Assembly (NCBI RefSeq): GCF_051251125.1 | Contig: NZ_JBPCZL010000003.1 | Direction: 5' to 3' (one strand) | Length of the DNA stretch: 64,000 nt | Source of the DNA: Carnimonas bestiolae | GTDB lineage: Bacteria > Pseudomonadota > Gammaproteobacteria > Pseudomonadales > Halomonadaceae | Part shown: piece after piece, positions 44,669-55,718 of the stretch | Position numbering within the stretch: the first letter of the stretch is position 1 | How the letters are laid out: each line of letters opens with the position of its first letter | The notes under the pieces: model-generated | What the model saw: the letters and a program-made list of their open reading frames with translations, nothing else | The model's database searches: none | Told to the model about the DNA's origin: nothing | Made by a program: the position numbers and the translations under genes

Positions 44669-46243
44669 TCACTCCCACTCAATCGTGGCAGGCGGCTTGC
44701 TACTTACATCATAGGCCACTCTCGAGATCCCCGCTATTTCATTGATGATGCGGTTGGATACCTTTTCGAGCAGGTCGTAGGGGAGGTGGGCCCAGCGGGC
44801 GGTCATGAAGTCGATGGTTTCGACGGCGCGGAGGCTGACGACCCATTCGTAGCGGCGGTTGTCGCCGACGACGCCGACGGATTTGACCGGTAGGAAGACG
44901 ACGAAGGCTTGTGAGGTTTTGTCGTACCAGCCGGAGTTGCGCAGCTCTTCGATGAAGATGGCATCGGCTTCGCGGAGGATGTCGGCGTACTGTTTTTTCA
45001 CTTCGCCGAGGATACGCACGCCGAGGCCGGGGCCGGGGAAGGGATGGCGGTAAACCATGGTTTCGGGAAGGCCGAGTTCGATGCCGATTTTGCGCACTTC
45101 ATCCTTGAAGAGTTCGCGCAGGGGTTCGACGAGCGCCATTTTCATGGTTTCGGGCAGGCCGCCAACGTTGTGGTGTGATTTGATCACTTGGGCCTTGCCG
45201 GTTTTGGTGGCGGCGGATTCGACGACGTCGGGGTAGATGGTGCCTTGGGCGAGGAAGCTAACATCAGTCAGCTTTTCGGCTTCGGCATCGAAGACGTCGA
45301 TGAAGGTGTTGCCGATGATCTTACGCTTCTCTTCAGGATCGCTTACGCCGGCGAGCTTGGAGAGGAACAGCTCTTCTGCGTCGGCGCGGATTACCTTAAC
45401 GCCGAGGTGTTCGCCGAACACCTTCATTACGTCGTCGCCTTCGTTCTTGCGCAGCAGGCCGTTATCGACGAATACGCAGGTCAGCTGTTCGCCGATGGCT
45501 TGGTGAAGCAATGCCGCGACGACAGAAGAATCGACGCCGCCGGAGAGGCCGAGCAGCACTTTTTTGTCGCCGACCTGCTCGCGTACGCGGGCGATCTGGT
45601 CTTCGATGATGCGCGCGGGCGTCCACAGCTGGGCGCATTCGCACACTTCCACCACGAAGCGCTCGATGATCTGCTTGCCGCGCAATGAGTGCGTGACTTC
45701 GGGGTGGAACTGCACGCCGTAGAAGCGCTTTTCTTCCCAGGTCATCGCGGCGATCGGACAGCTCGACGTCGAGGCGGTGACGGTGAACTGCTCGGGCGCG
45801 CGCGCGACCTTGTCGCCGTGGCTCATCCACACGTCGAGCAGCGGCTTGCCGCCCTCCCCTTCGCTATCCTTCAGGCCTTTCAGCAGGCGATCTTCGGCAT
45901 CAATCTGAATCTGCGCATAGCCAAACTCACGCTTGTTGGAACCTTGCGTTTCGCCGCCCAGCTGGTGCGCCATGGTTTGCAGACCATAGCAGATGCCGAA
46001 CACCGGAATGCCCATTTCGAACACGCACTCGGGAGCCCGCGGAGAGCCCAGCTCTGCCACCGATTCGGGACCACCGGAAAGAATAATGCCCTTCGGCGCA
46101 AAGTCACGAATCTCCGCTTCGGTCATGTCGAAGGGATGGATTTCGCAGAAGACGCCGATTTCACGCACGCGACGCGCGATCAGCTGAGTGTACTGTGAGC
46201 CGAAGTCCAGAATCAGGATCTTATCGGAATGAATGTCGGTCAT
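44669..46243 (-). CDS. guaA: GMP synthase (glutamine-hydrolysing)
   Basis: A 524-residue enzyme converting XMP to GMP with glutamine and ATP. The N-terminal class I amidotransferase has the nucleophile in PVFGICYGLQTMAHQLGG and the His/Glu dyad in GVQFHPEVTHS. The PP-loop synthetase has GLSGGVDSSVVAALLHQAIG, and the C-terminal dimerisation domain ends KPPATIEWE. It forms an operon with guaB, 211 bp upstream. Its 3' end is a known insertion target of some genomic islands, and the AT-rich putative defence cluster starts immediately beyond it. Confidence 0.98.
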   Translation of the reverse strand: MTDIHSDKILILDFGSQYTQLIARRVREIGVFCEIHPFDMTEAEIRDFAPKGIILSGGPESVAELGSPRAPECVFEMGIPVFGICYGLQTMAHQLGGETQGSNKREFGYAQIQIDAEDRLLKGLKDSEGEGGKPLLDVWMSHGDKVARAPEQFTVTASTSSCPIAAMTWEEKRFYGVQFHPEVTHSLRGKQIIERFVVEVCECAQLWTPARIIEDQIARVREQVGDKKVLLGLSGGVDSSVVAALLHQAIGEQLTCVFVDNGLLRKNEGDDVMKVFGEHLGVKVIRADAEELFLSKLAGVSDPEEKRKIIGNTFIDVFDAEAEKLTDVSFLAQGTIYPDVVESAATKTGKAQVIKSHHNVGGLPETMKMALVEPLRELFKDEVRKIGIELGLPETMVYRHPFPGPGLGVRILGEVKKQYADILREADAIFIEELRNSGWYDKTSQAFVVFLPVKSVGVVGDNRRYEWVVSLRAVETIDFMTARWAHLPYDLLEKVSNRIINEIAGISRVAYDVSSKPPATIEWE

Positions 46244-46270
46244 AGAGGCTATTCCGGCTTAAATGAGTCA

Positions 46271-46341
46271 AGGAGGGCTGATTGCCCTCCTCTATAAAAT
46301 AAATATCAGCGGTGGTAGAACGACGCTTCGCGTTCTACCAC
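46271..46341. repeat. Two hairpins in the guaB-guaA spacer
   Basis: AGGAGGGC/GCCCTCCT (46271-46291, 5-nt loop) and GTGGTAGAACG/CGTTCTACCAC (46312-46341, 8-nt loop) lie in the 211-bp gap. Neither has a T-run on the minus strand typical of a terminator, so they may be mRNA processing or stability elements within the guaBA transcript. Confidence 0.7.
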
Positions 46342-46454
46342 TCACGTTACATCAGCGCTCAACGAGCTTATCGAGCGCGCCGCCGCGCGAGGTACAGGAA
46401 GCGCGGCTGACGATCACTTATGCTCCTGCGCCACTGCGGCGCAGCGCTTGCTCG

Positions 46455-47921
<1,467 letters not shown>

Positions 47922-48352
47922 GATGGGTGTCCTTTAGCTGTAAAGACGTTGAAAGAGGCTGACAAAAATGGGTAGAGCGCTGCTATTGCGTTAGTGAGGA
48001 CAACAGCATCGCCCCCGCGGCCGTGTGGAAAGCCGCTGATAGAATTCGGTAAGTATCGACCGCCAAGCTGTTTTGCGAGGCCCATATACACGAAGCCGGT
48101 CAGCTTTCGACGCGCAGACGTGCGCAGGGAAAGTGACCGGCTCAGGGCAGGCTCGGCGCGTACCGCCAGGCGGCGGAACACACCGATCGAAGCGCCCTTC
48201 ACAGCCCCGCAGCCCCCTCTCCCGAGCCTTGCCGGGCAGTGAGGGGCGTGTGATGCGGGCCAAATAGAACATGGGCGTCTTCGATGTAAAAGTTAATCGC
48301 GAATTCTAATGGATTAGGGGGGATTTTGTCTAGTTTGGGAGATGGGGAATTG
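47922..48352. other. Upstream region of guaB
   Basis: About 430 bp that must hold the guaB promoter. No gene was recognised. It grades into the interspersed-repeat cluster that begins near 48353. Confidence 0.45.
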
Positions 48353-49150
48353 GGGGCTGATTTTGGGGCTTGCGTGGGTTCTGGTTGTTGGCGTCTTTAT
48401 CTACGTGGCTTATTTGAGAGTCTACGCAGAATTTCACTGTGAGCGTATTTTCAAACGTTATTGATTGATATCGAAGGGGACCTTGCAGGCCCCCTTCACC
48501 CCCGCTGTCGTCAGTCGCGTCAGACCATCCGCTTGCAAAACTGCGCTGCAAGCGGATGATTCCGTGCCTTCCTTACGAGGTTTGCTGTGTTGGTGGTTTT
48601 CTCGGTGCCTTATTCAGGGCCTGCACAGGCTTTCAGTGTTAGCAGCTTTATCGGGCGGCTTATTCTGTAGCCTACGCGGTCTTTCACTGATGGCGTCTTT
48701 TCAAACATTATTTATTGATATCTGAAGGGGACCTTGCAGGCCCCCTTCCCCCCCGCTGTCGTCAGTCGCGTCAGACCATCCGCTTGCAAAAATGCGCTGC
48801 AAGCGGATGATTCCGCGCCTTCCTTACGAGGTTTGCTGTGTTGATGATTTACCAAGGCCTGACAGCCCATTGAATGTGTGCGCTGTGCTGTTTTTGCACA
48901 GCGACATCACATTCGGGGCGCTTCCACAAGCGGGAGAGCGCGAGAGGGACAAGGTTCCTCTCGCATTCAAAGGAAAGGTTTGATTTGAAAAGACGCTAAC
49001 AGTGAAAGGCTGCGCAGGCTTTAGAATCAGCCAACAGGTAGAGCCACCACCAGTGAAGTTCTGCGTAGACTCTCAAATAAGCCGCCCGATAAAGCCGCTA
49101 ACAGCGAGGCCCTGCACATAATCCCGAATAAGCCCCCCAGAAAAGCCGCC
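48353..49150. repeat. Complex interspersed-repeat cluster between guaB and xseA
   Basis: Two repeat families alternate. A degenerate ~50-bp motif (GGCTTATT ... AGCCTNCGC ... TTCACTG ... GCGTCTTT) occurs about seven times: four direct (about 48353-48402, 48403-48451, 48603-48652, 48652-48701) and three inverted (about 48977-49030, 49048-49095, 49095-49150). A second ~145-bp unit occurs twice (about 48452-48596 and 48702-48846), over 90% identical by eye. Each copy contains a GAAGGGG/CCCCTTC hairpin and a 12-bp hairpin, in the first copy CATCCGCTTGCA (48526-48537) with TGCAAGCGGATG (48547-48558). No protein-coding frame is consistent across copies. It overlaps the presumed xseA promoter. Confidence 0.85.
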
Positions 49151-49195
49151 AATAATGTCATACTACCCTCCACATACACCGCTATTCGAGCCGCT

Positions 49196-50839
49196 ATGTC
49201 TTCTTCATTCCTCAACCGCTTCCGTGAGCCGCAGGAGCCGTCGTCAGACGACAACGATGAGGCGTTAACGGTTGCTGCGCTTAACAAGCAGGCGCGGCAG
49301 TTGTTGGAGGGCAGTTTCAACAGTGTGTGGGTGCAGGGCGAGATTTCGTCGTTGTCGCAGCCACGGTCGGGACATGCGTATTTCACCTTGAAGGATGACG
49401 ATGCGCAGGTGCGCTGTGCGCTGTTTCGCCAGCGTGCGCTGGGGGTAAGAGCGCCGTTGCGCGAGGGCCAACTGGTCCAGGTACGTGCCCAAGTATCGCT
49501 ATTCGAGGCACGCGGTGATTATCAGCTGATTGTTGAGGCGGTGCGGGAAGCGGGAAAAGGGGCGCTGTTGGCGGCGCTGGAGGCTTTGCGCGTGAAGCTG
49601 GGCGAGGAAGGTGTATTCGCCAACGGCCGCGCGCTGCCCTATCCGCCTGAGCAATTGGCGGTTATCACCTCACCGACGGGCGCGGCGATCCAGGATGTAA
49701 TTAGCGTTTTAACGGCGCGCTGGCCGTGGGTGCAGGTGATTTTAGTGCCGGTTCAGGTGCAGGGCGATCAGGCGGCTGAACAAATTGCTACGGCGCTGGC
49801 GCGGGTGAATGCGGAAACCCACGCCGATGCCATCCTGCTAACCCGTGGCGGTGGCAGTTTCGAGGATCTGTGGTGCTTCAACGATGAGCGCGTCGCGCGT
49901 GCCATCCACGCCTCGCAGATTCCGGTGATGTCGGCGATTGGTCATGAAACGGATACCACACTGGCCGATTATGCCGCCGACCTGCGCGCCCCTACTCCCT
50001 CTGCGGCGGCCGAACGTTTGGTGCCTGACCAGCGTGAACTGCGCCGTCAATTGGCCCAGCTTGCCCGCAGGCTATTGGCGGCCAAGGACAGCTATCTTAA
50101 TCGTCAGCATCAGCGCATCGATTATCTACAGGCGCGCCTGCGTCATCCGGGCGAGCGTTTGCGTCATCAACGGCTGCTGCTAACGGCGCTGGAAAAACGC
50201 CTGCATAGCGCTAAACAGCGCCATCAGCTGGACGCCGAGCGCCATCTGCAGTTGCTTGCTCAGCGTCTGATTCAGGCACTGCGTAGCCAGGTGAACAGCC
50301 AACACCGTCAACTCGATGGCTTGCGCGCGCGGTTGCGCTCGCCTCAGGAACAACTGCTGCGCCAGCGTTCACTGCTGGCCTCGCTCGAACAGCGCCTGCT
50401 GCGCGCCCAACAGCGTCGCCTACAGCAGCATCGGTTAGCAATAACGAGCACCACCGAACGGCTACAGCGCCAGTCACCGCAGCGTCGCTTGGTCGGCTAC
50501 CAGCACCAGTTGGAACAACTCGACGCGCGCTTGCTGCGCGTTGGACCGCGCATTATGCAGCTTGGCAGCACCCAACTGGATGCGCTGGAAGAGCGCCTTA
50601 CGACTGCGGCCGCGCGTCACCAACAGCGCGCGGAAGAGCGTCTCGGCGTGTTGCTAAAGCGGCTGGATATCGCCAGCCCGCTGGCTACACTGCGCCGCGG
50701 CTATGCGGTACTGGAGCGCAACGATCACCACGTAGTACGCAGCGCCGCTGATGTACAGAAAGGAGAAAGGCTCAGCGCCCGTCTTGGAGAAGGACAGCTG
50801 AGCCTTGAGGTAATATCAACAACGCTGAAAAATGATTAA
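49196..50839 (+). CDS. xseA: Exodeoxyribonuclease VII large subunit
   Basis: A 547-residue subunit that degrades single-stranded DNA together with XseB. The N-terminal OB-fold (LTVAALNKQARQLLEGSFNSVWVQGEISSL, about 20-120) is followed by the catalytic core (SPTGAAIQDVISVLTARWP, LTRGGGSFEDLWCFNDERVARAI, SAIGHETDTTLADYAADLRAPTPSAAAE). The coiled coil after residue 270 is unusually long and repetitive (RLRHPGERLRHQRLLLTALEKRL, RLRSPQEQLLRQRSLLASLEQRL), making the protein about 90 residues longer than E. coli XseA. It is divergent from guaBA; the stop overlaps the qseG stop convergently. Confidence 0.96.
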   Translation: MSSSFLNRFREPQEPSSDDNDEALTVAALNKQARQLLEGSFNSVWVQGEISSLSQPRSGHAYFTLKDDDAQVRCALFRQRALGVRAPLREGQLVQVRAQVSLFEARGDYQLIVEAVREAGKGALLAALEALRVKLGEEGVFANGRALPYPPEQLAVITSPTGAAIQDVISVLTARWPWVQVILVPVQVQGDQAAEQIATALARVNAETHADAILLTRGGGSFEDLWCFNDERVARAIHASQIPVMSAIGHETDTTLADYAADLRAPTPSAAAERLVPDQRELRRQLAQLARRLLAAKDSYLNRQHQRIDYLQARLRHPGERLRHQRLLLTALEKRLHSAKQRHQLDAERHLQLLAQRLIQALRSQVNSQHRQLDGLRARLRSPQEQLLRQRSLLASLEQRLLRAQQRRLQQHRLAITSTTERLQRQSPQRRLVGYQHQLEQLDARLLRVGPRIMQLGSTQLDALEERLTTAAARHQQRAEERLGVLLKRLDIASPLATLRRGYAVLERNDHHVVRSAADVQKGERLSARLGEGQLSLEVISTTLKND

Positions 50840-51408
50840 CGCTGGCCGCGCTCTTTATCCCATTGCGACTCTATCGCCGCCAACTCATTGATTTTGCGCT
50901 TGAGATCAGCGTTTTCGCGCGCTAGCTGATCAACCTTCGACGCCTGACTGCTGCTGTCTCGATAGGACGCCGAGAGCTCCTGATGAGCGCGTACCAGCTT
51001 CATGTAATCGATGCGATTCTCGGTATCGGCTTGCAGCAGTTGGAAGAACGCCCGCAGCCGCTGCGGCGACTTCGCCACCCCACTGCGGTAGAGCCGTTGA
51101 GCCTGCACCAGTTCCTGCTGATCGTCCGACCAGCCCATCGCCACCGCTCTGATCAAGCGATCATTAAGGGAACTGCTGGGCGCTTCACTCTCTATCTTGT
51201 CACGCCACGCCTGATTGGCCCTTTGCGCGGTAAACGCAAAGGAAACCCAACTGCGCAACGAACAGTCGCTGTCCTTGAGCAATGGCCGCCCTCCGGCTTC
51301 ACAGTTGGTATCGTTGCTGGAAACCATCTGACACCCTGACAGCATCAGCAGCAGACCGATCAGGCCAGCATACAATGGGACGCGATAGTGACGTACTGAT
51401 AACGGCAT
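50836..51408 (-). CDS. qseG: QseG-like outer-membrane lipoprotein
   Basis: About 190 residues from ATG 51408. The N-terminus (SVRHYRVPLYAGLIGLLLMLSGCQ) is a lipoprotein signal with lipobox LSGC; upstream ATGs (51453) would give an over-long signal. The C-terminal third is coiled coil (SKVDQLARENADLKRKINELAAIES). Lying directly after a QseE/GlrK-type kinase, it matches QseG (YfhG), which links the kinase to the envelope. The response regulator that normally follows is absent; instead xseA converges with a 4-bp overlap. Confidence 0.78.
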   Translation of the reverse strand: MPLSVRHYRVPLYAGLIGLLLMLSGCQMVSSNDTNCEAGGRPLLKDSDCSLRSWVSFAFTAQRANQAWRDKIESEAPSSSLNDRLIRAVAMGWSDDQQELVQAQRLYRSGVAKSPQRLRAFFQLLQADTENRIDYMKLVRAHQELSASYRDSSSQASKVDQLARENADLKRKINELAAIESQWDKERGQR

Positions 51409-51445
51409 AAGGTTCCGTTGGAGTATCCCTGATGAAGGTAAACGC

Positions 51446-52933
51446 TTACTCATTGTCGGTATCAACGGGCGGCGTGTGCTCGCCCTCTTGAGCCTGCGGC
51501 AGCATTAGACGGAAGCACACATCCTCTTGTGCGTCGTCGACCAGCTGCAGGCGGCCGCCCTGAATCAGCGCGCTTTCTGACGCTACGGACAAACCGATGC
51601 CCGATCCTTTCAGCGGCCCCTTGCGCCGACTGGAGCCTTGGAAGAAAGGTTCGAAAAGGCGTGTCTTCTCTTCTGCGCTAATGGGATTACCGGTATTGGC
51701 AATCTCGACGTATAACCACTCTTCATCGGTCCATACGCGCACCCACAACGTGCCGTGATCATTGCCGTAGGCAATGACATTTGACACCAGATTATCGATG
51801 ACCCGAGTGGTACGAACGCGATCAGCCTGCCAATATACTGGGCGTCGCGGTATCTCAAGCAACTGCCCCTTACTTTCAAGCGCCAAGCGATGTTTTGCAA
51901 CTATTTCGTGAATTAATGTAACAACATCGAAACGCGACACCGTCAACGTACGATTGCGCTGCGTTTGATTGTAATCGAGCAACTGCTCAATCAGGATTTG
52001 CAGCTCGGCACTGCTGTCGTCGATCAGCAGCACAATTTCACGCTGCCGTTTACCCAGCGCTCCCACCATCCCATCGGCTAACAGGCCGGTGCCTTCTCGA
52101 ATTGCCGCCAGCGGCGTTTTCAATTCGTGCGACATATGCCGCAAGAACGAACGTTTCTGCGCTTCGAGATCATCCAAACGCTTGCCTAGCCAGTTCAGGC
52201 CCTGATTGAGCGACACCAGTTCGGCGGGGCCATTGATCACGACCTCGGTATCGCGCGGCGGCTCCTCAAGGGTGCGAATCTGCTGCTCGAGCTGCCGTAT
52301 TGGATGGGTAATCCGCCAGGTAAAGAAGATAATCGCTGCCAACGTTAGCAGCAGCGTAACGCCCAGTTCGATCCACAGCGTCGCGTATATATCGCGCGCT
52401 TCATTGCGCATTGCCTGCAATTGCGTATCGACCAGATCGTTGGTCACCACCTCGATGGTACGCACGTCGTTACCAAGCACCGGCAGCTCCGCCAGCAGTT
52501 CGCGCTGCTCCTCGGCATTTTCCCCGGGGAATTTCCTCAGCTTGGCAATACTGTCGCGTATTTCCTGCTCGACGTTAGGACCATCCAAACGCTTGGCCTG
52601 CTGCTCGAACAGTGCCGAGAAGCGTCGCAGCCGCTCGCGGTAGGAGTTCAGCAGGCTTTGATTGTTGATCACCACATACTGGCGCGCGACGCGATCAAGC
52701 TCGCTGCTCAGCATGCCTAGTGACTGCGCCCGACGCGTGTCATCAACGCCTGCACGGGCACTGTGCTCGCCCAACTGCGCCAGCCGCGATACGTCGTGGG
52801 CGGCCTGGTAAATCATTACCAGAATCGGCAGCATCGCCAGGGCGAAGCCCAGCAGCACCAGATACAGCAGCGACATACGCCGTGAGTCGCGCCTTTTGGG
52901 GCGCGAAGAAGCTGCCTGCTTGGATGCTCCCAT
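51446..52933 (-). CDS. Sensor histidine kinase, QseE/GlrK type
   Basis: A 495-residue membrane kinase. TM1 is about 20-42, a helical periplasmic domain spans about 43-185, TM2 is about 186-206, then HAMP (about 207-260). The H-box LRHMSHELKTPLAAIREG gives the phospho-acceptor His269, and the ATPase domain has NLVSNVIAYG (N-box) and KGSGIGLSVAS (G-box). Order kinase then lipoprotein matches qseE-qseG of enterics, which controls envelope-stress or virulence genes through QseF/GlrR, not found in this window. Confidence 0.88.
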   Translation of the reverse strand: MGASKQAASSRPKRRDSRRMSLLYLVLLGFALAMLPILVMIYQAAHDVSRLAQLGEHSARAGVDDTRRAQSLGMLSSELDRVARQYVVINNQSLLNSYRERLRRFSALFEQQAKRLDGPNVEQEIRDSIAKLRKFPGENAEEQRELLAELPVLGNDVRTIEVVTNDLVDTQLQAMRNEARDIYATLWIELGVTLLLTLAAIIFFTWRITHPIRQLEQQIRTLEEPPRDTEVVINGPAELVSLNQGLNWLGKRLDDLEAQKRSFLRHMSHELKTPLAAIREGTGLLADGMVGALGKRQREIVLLIDDSSAELQILIEQLLDYNQTQRNRTLTVSRFDVVTLIHEIVAKHRLALESKGQLLEIPRRPVYWQADRVRTTRVIDNLVSNVIAYGNDHGTLWVRVWTDEEWLYVEIANTGNPISAEEKTRLFEPFFQGSSRRKGPLKGSGIGLSVASESALIQGGRLQLVDDAQEDVCFRLMLPQAQEGEHTPPVDTDNE

Positions 52934-53067
52934 GCCATATCCTTACCGAAATGAGTTGGTCACCATCGTGAATCGACAGCAGCACCGATCGCCCAATAAC
53001 GTCGCGATCGATACCACCCTGTGTTTATTGCGGCCGAGCAGTTCGCCAGCCAGCCGATCAGCACTGC

Positions 53068-54396
53068 CTAGGCAGCGCCCTTCTCTTGCAAGCGCTTGAC
53101 CAGAATCTTCGAATTACGCGCGTGGTTATAGCCATCACCGCGCTCTTTTGGCAAGTCATTCAAGGTGCCGGGGGCAAAGCCGTGTTCCAGAAACCAGTGC
53201 GATGTATGGGTGGTCAAGGCAAACAGCGTGTGATAACCGCGCAAGCGCGCTTCGCGCTCGATTTCGCCGAGCAGCAGTTCACCGCGCTCACCATTGCGGT
53301 AATCCGGGTGCACCACCAAAGAGGCCAATTCGCCCATTTTCGCTTCATCGAAGCGGTGCAGCGCGGCGCAGGCGATGGTCATGCCGTCACGCACGATCAC
53401 CCGATAGTCCTCGATTTGGCTTTCGAGCCGCTCGCGGGAGCGATGAATCAGCACCCCCTTCTCTTCGAGCGGTTTCATCAGCTCCAGCATGCCACCCACA
53501 TCACCGCGCTCGGCCAAGCGCAACTGCTCGTAGCTATCCTGGGTGATCATGGTGCCCACCCCGTCACGGGTGAACAGCTCGCCCAGCAGCGCATTGCTAT
53601 CGCGCCAGCTCAGCAAATGCGCGCGGCCAACACCGCCCCGTGCGGCGGCGCATGCGGCATCGAGATGGCGCGCCAGTTCTGGGTTTCCCACGCGATCAAT
53701 CGCGATCTGCTGCGCCTCGGGCGGTGCCAGTTGGCGTAATAGCTCACCGCTTGCGTCGATCAAGCCCTCGGCATCGCCCAGCAGCACCAGCTTGTCAGCC
53801 TTGAGTGCCACCGCCACACTGCGCGCAATATCGGTTGCTTCGAGATCGAAGACTTCACCGGTACTGGAATGCCCTAACGGCGGCATCAGCACCAGCATGC
53901 CGCTGTCGAGCAGTTGCTGAATGGCATCCGCACGCACGCTGCGCACTTCGCCAGCCTGAAGATAATCGACGCCATTGCGCACGCCCAGCGGACGCGCCAT
54001 CACCAGATTGCCGCTTACTGCATGGATATCGAGCCCGTGCATCGGGGAATTGGGCAGCCCTACCGAAAAGCGCGATTCCAGCGCCAAGCGAGCGCGGTTG
54101 GATTCACTTTCGATCACCTCCATTGCCTCAGCCGACACCACCATGCGCTGGTCAATCAGCGGTGCTTCAATGGTGGACTTGGCGAGCGCCCGTGCAACCC
54201 GCTCGCGCACGCCAAACACCACTACCACGCGCACGCCTAGCGTGTGCAGCAGTGCGAAATCCTGCACCAGGGTATCGAGGTGATCACCGTCGAAGACGCC
54301 GCCTTCGATCAGCACCACCAAGGTGCGGTGACGATGCTTGTCAATGTAGGGAGCACTGCCGCGAAACCACTCGGCAAAACGAAACCCTGATGTCAT
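53068..54396 (-). CDS. argA: N-acetylglutamate synthase
   Basis: About 442 residues, matching classical gammaproteobacterial ArgA. It acetylates glutamate, the first step of arginine synthesis. The amino-acid kinase-like domain (FRFAEWFRGSAPYIDKHRHRTLVVLIEGG to about 290) is followed by a GNAT domain (SLVVHPDYRNGERGELLLGEIEREAR). ATG 54396 has AGGGG 7 nt upstream; the longer frame has no support. In the family, arginine feeds back on the kinase-like domain. It is divergent from the CYTH gene. Confidence 0.95.
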   Translation of the reverse strand: MTSGFRFAEWFRGSAPYIDKHRHRTLVVLIEGGVFDGDHLDTLVQDFALLHTLGVRVVVVFGVRERVARALAKSTIEAPLIDQRMVVSAEAMEVIESESNRARLALESRFSVGLPNSPMHGLDIHAVSGNLVMARPLGVRNGVDYLQAGEVRSVRADAIQQLLDSGMLVLMPPLGHSSTGEVFDLEATDIARSVAVALKADKLVLLGDAEGLIDASGELLRQLAPPEAQQIAIDRVGNPELARHLDAACAAARGGVGRAHLLSWRDSNALLGELFTRDGVGTMITQDSYEQLRLAERGDVGGMLELMKPLEEKGVLIHRSRERLESQIEDYRVIVRDGMTIACAALHRFDEAKMGELASLVVHPDYRNGERGELLLGEIEREARLRGYHTLFALTTHTSHWFLEHGFAPGTLNDLPKERGDGYNHARNSKILVKRLQEKGAA

Positions 54397-54779
54397 GGTT
54401 AGCCCCTGAAGCTGACGCTCTTTTTGATAATGTGCGTGGGGTGCGCAACCCATATGGAGGTATGGCGCAGCCAGCGATGCAGGTTGTTAGGATGCCCCGA
54501 TAACGCTGCCACGCTTATAACGCTGTACAATACCGCACACAGCGCACGAGGTCGCCCTTCGCAACGGGTGCGCGGCCGACAGTGCAGCCACTGGCTTGCA
54601 CGTACAGGCAGGCGCATTCGCGACACCCTACGATGCTCGAACTCATCAGGCTAGCTGAATTCAGCAACGACAGCGGTATTTTTGCACGGCACGCCGCCTA
54701 AGTAGCATCGAGCGCGCCACTATCGTGACCGGCCCACCGCTATTCAGCAACAACGCATCAACCCCAAGGATTCGCCATC
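54397..54779. other. Divergent promoter region of argA and the CYTH gene
   Basis: About 380 bp holding two promoters. I could not identify a convincing ArgR box by eye. No gene was recognised. Confidence 0.4.
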
Positions 54780-55670
54780 ATGGCAAGTAACGACAATCGC
54801 GAAATCGAACTAAAAATGGCGCTAGGGCCAGAAGGACGCGAGCAGCTGATCACCAGTAAGCTGCTTGCTCAGCTTACGCCCACCCGCATGGCGCTGGGCA
54901 ATCGCTACTTCGATACGCCCGATGGCCAACTGCGTACGCATCGGCTGGCACTGCGCCTACGCAAAGGCGAGGGGGATTGCCTGATCCAGACGTTGAAAAG
55001 CGTGGGCACCAGCAGCGGTGGTCTGAGCCAGCGCGGTGAATGGCAGTGGCCACGCGACTCTGATCAGCTCGATCTCGCGGCGCTCAAGCAGCTTGCCGCG
55101 CAGCACTCAGCACTTGCCCCACTCGCCGACGACAGCCTGCTGGAGCAGCTGCAGCCGTTGTTCTCTACCGACTTCGAGCGTCTGGCCTACCGCATTCCGT
55201 GGCAGCAAGCGATTATCGAGCTGGCGATTGACCATGGCAGCATCGTCGTGGGCGAGCAAAGGCGCGTTATCAACGAGGTCGAACTGGAGCTGAAGCAAGG
55301 CGAGCCGGAAGCGCTGTGGTCGTTGGCCGCCGTGGTGGTGAAAGAGGCACCGATGCGCCCCTCTGATACCAGCAAGGCCAGCCGCGCTGGCGCACTGATA
55401 TCCCCCCAAGCGCTTGACGATAGCCTGCCGGAAGCACCTGACGCGCTGCTGGAGGCCGCCATAGCGGCGCTCGACTACGCCGAAGACGAACGCGGTAGCC
55501 ATCATGGTCACGAGGTAGCGCTACAGGCGCTACAGAAGCTCGATATTCGCTACCCTGAATTGGGCGGCGACCGCCTGATCGAAGCACTCAGCCAGCCTGA
55601 CTGGCAGCAGCAAACTCAGGTGGGCATCGAGATGCTCGGGCTGATCAACCGGCTCAGCGCTGAGCGCTAA
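54780..55670 (+). CDS. CYTH-domain protein (inorganic triphosphatase-like)
   Basis: A 296-residue protein. The N-terminal CYTH domain has REIELKMAL (ExExK), NRYFDTPDGQLRTHRLALRLRKGEGDCLIQTLK and INEVELELKQGEPEALW, the tunnel residues of triphosphate hydrolases such as E. coli YgiF. Unlike YgiF, no full CHAD domain follows; only about 90 helical residues remain after position 200, so it may be naturally short or the CHAD part lost. It is convergent with yciO. Confidence 0.85.
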   Translation: MASNDNREIELKMALGPEGREQLITSKLLAQLTPTRMALGNRYFDTPDGQLRTHRLALRLRKGEGDCLIQTLKSVGTSSGGLSQRGEWQWPRDSDQLDLAALKQLAAQHSALAPLADDSLLEQLQPLFSTDFERLAYRIPWQQAIIELAIDHGSIVVGEQRRVINEVELELKQGEPEALWSLAAVVVKEAPMRPSDTSKASRAGALISPQALDDSLPEAPDALLEAAIAALDYAEDERGSHHGHEVALQALQKLDIRYPELGGDRLIEALSQPDWQQQTQVGIEMLGLINRLSAER

Positions 55671-55718
55671 CGGTGGCCTCATTTAGCCCGTGGCAGGCGT
55701 GCGCCGCCTTCCGCGGCG

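Noticed and set aside
48353..49150. Coding sequence or CRISPR within the guaB-xseA repeats
   Set aside because: Open frames here do not persist between repeat copies, and spacing is not regular as in CRISPR.
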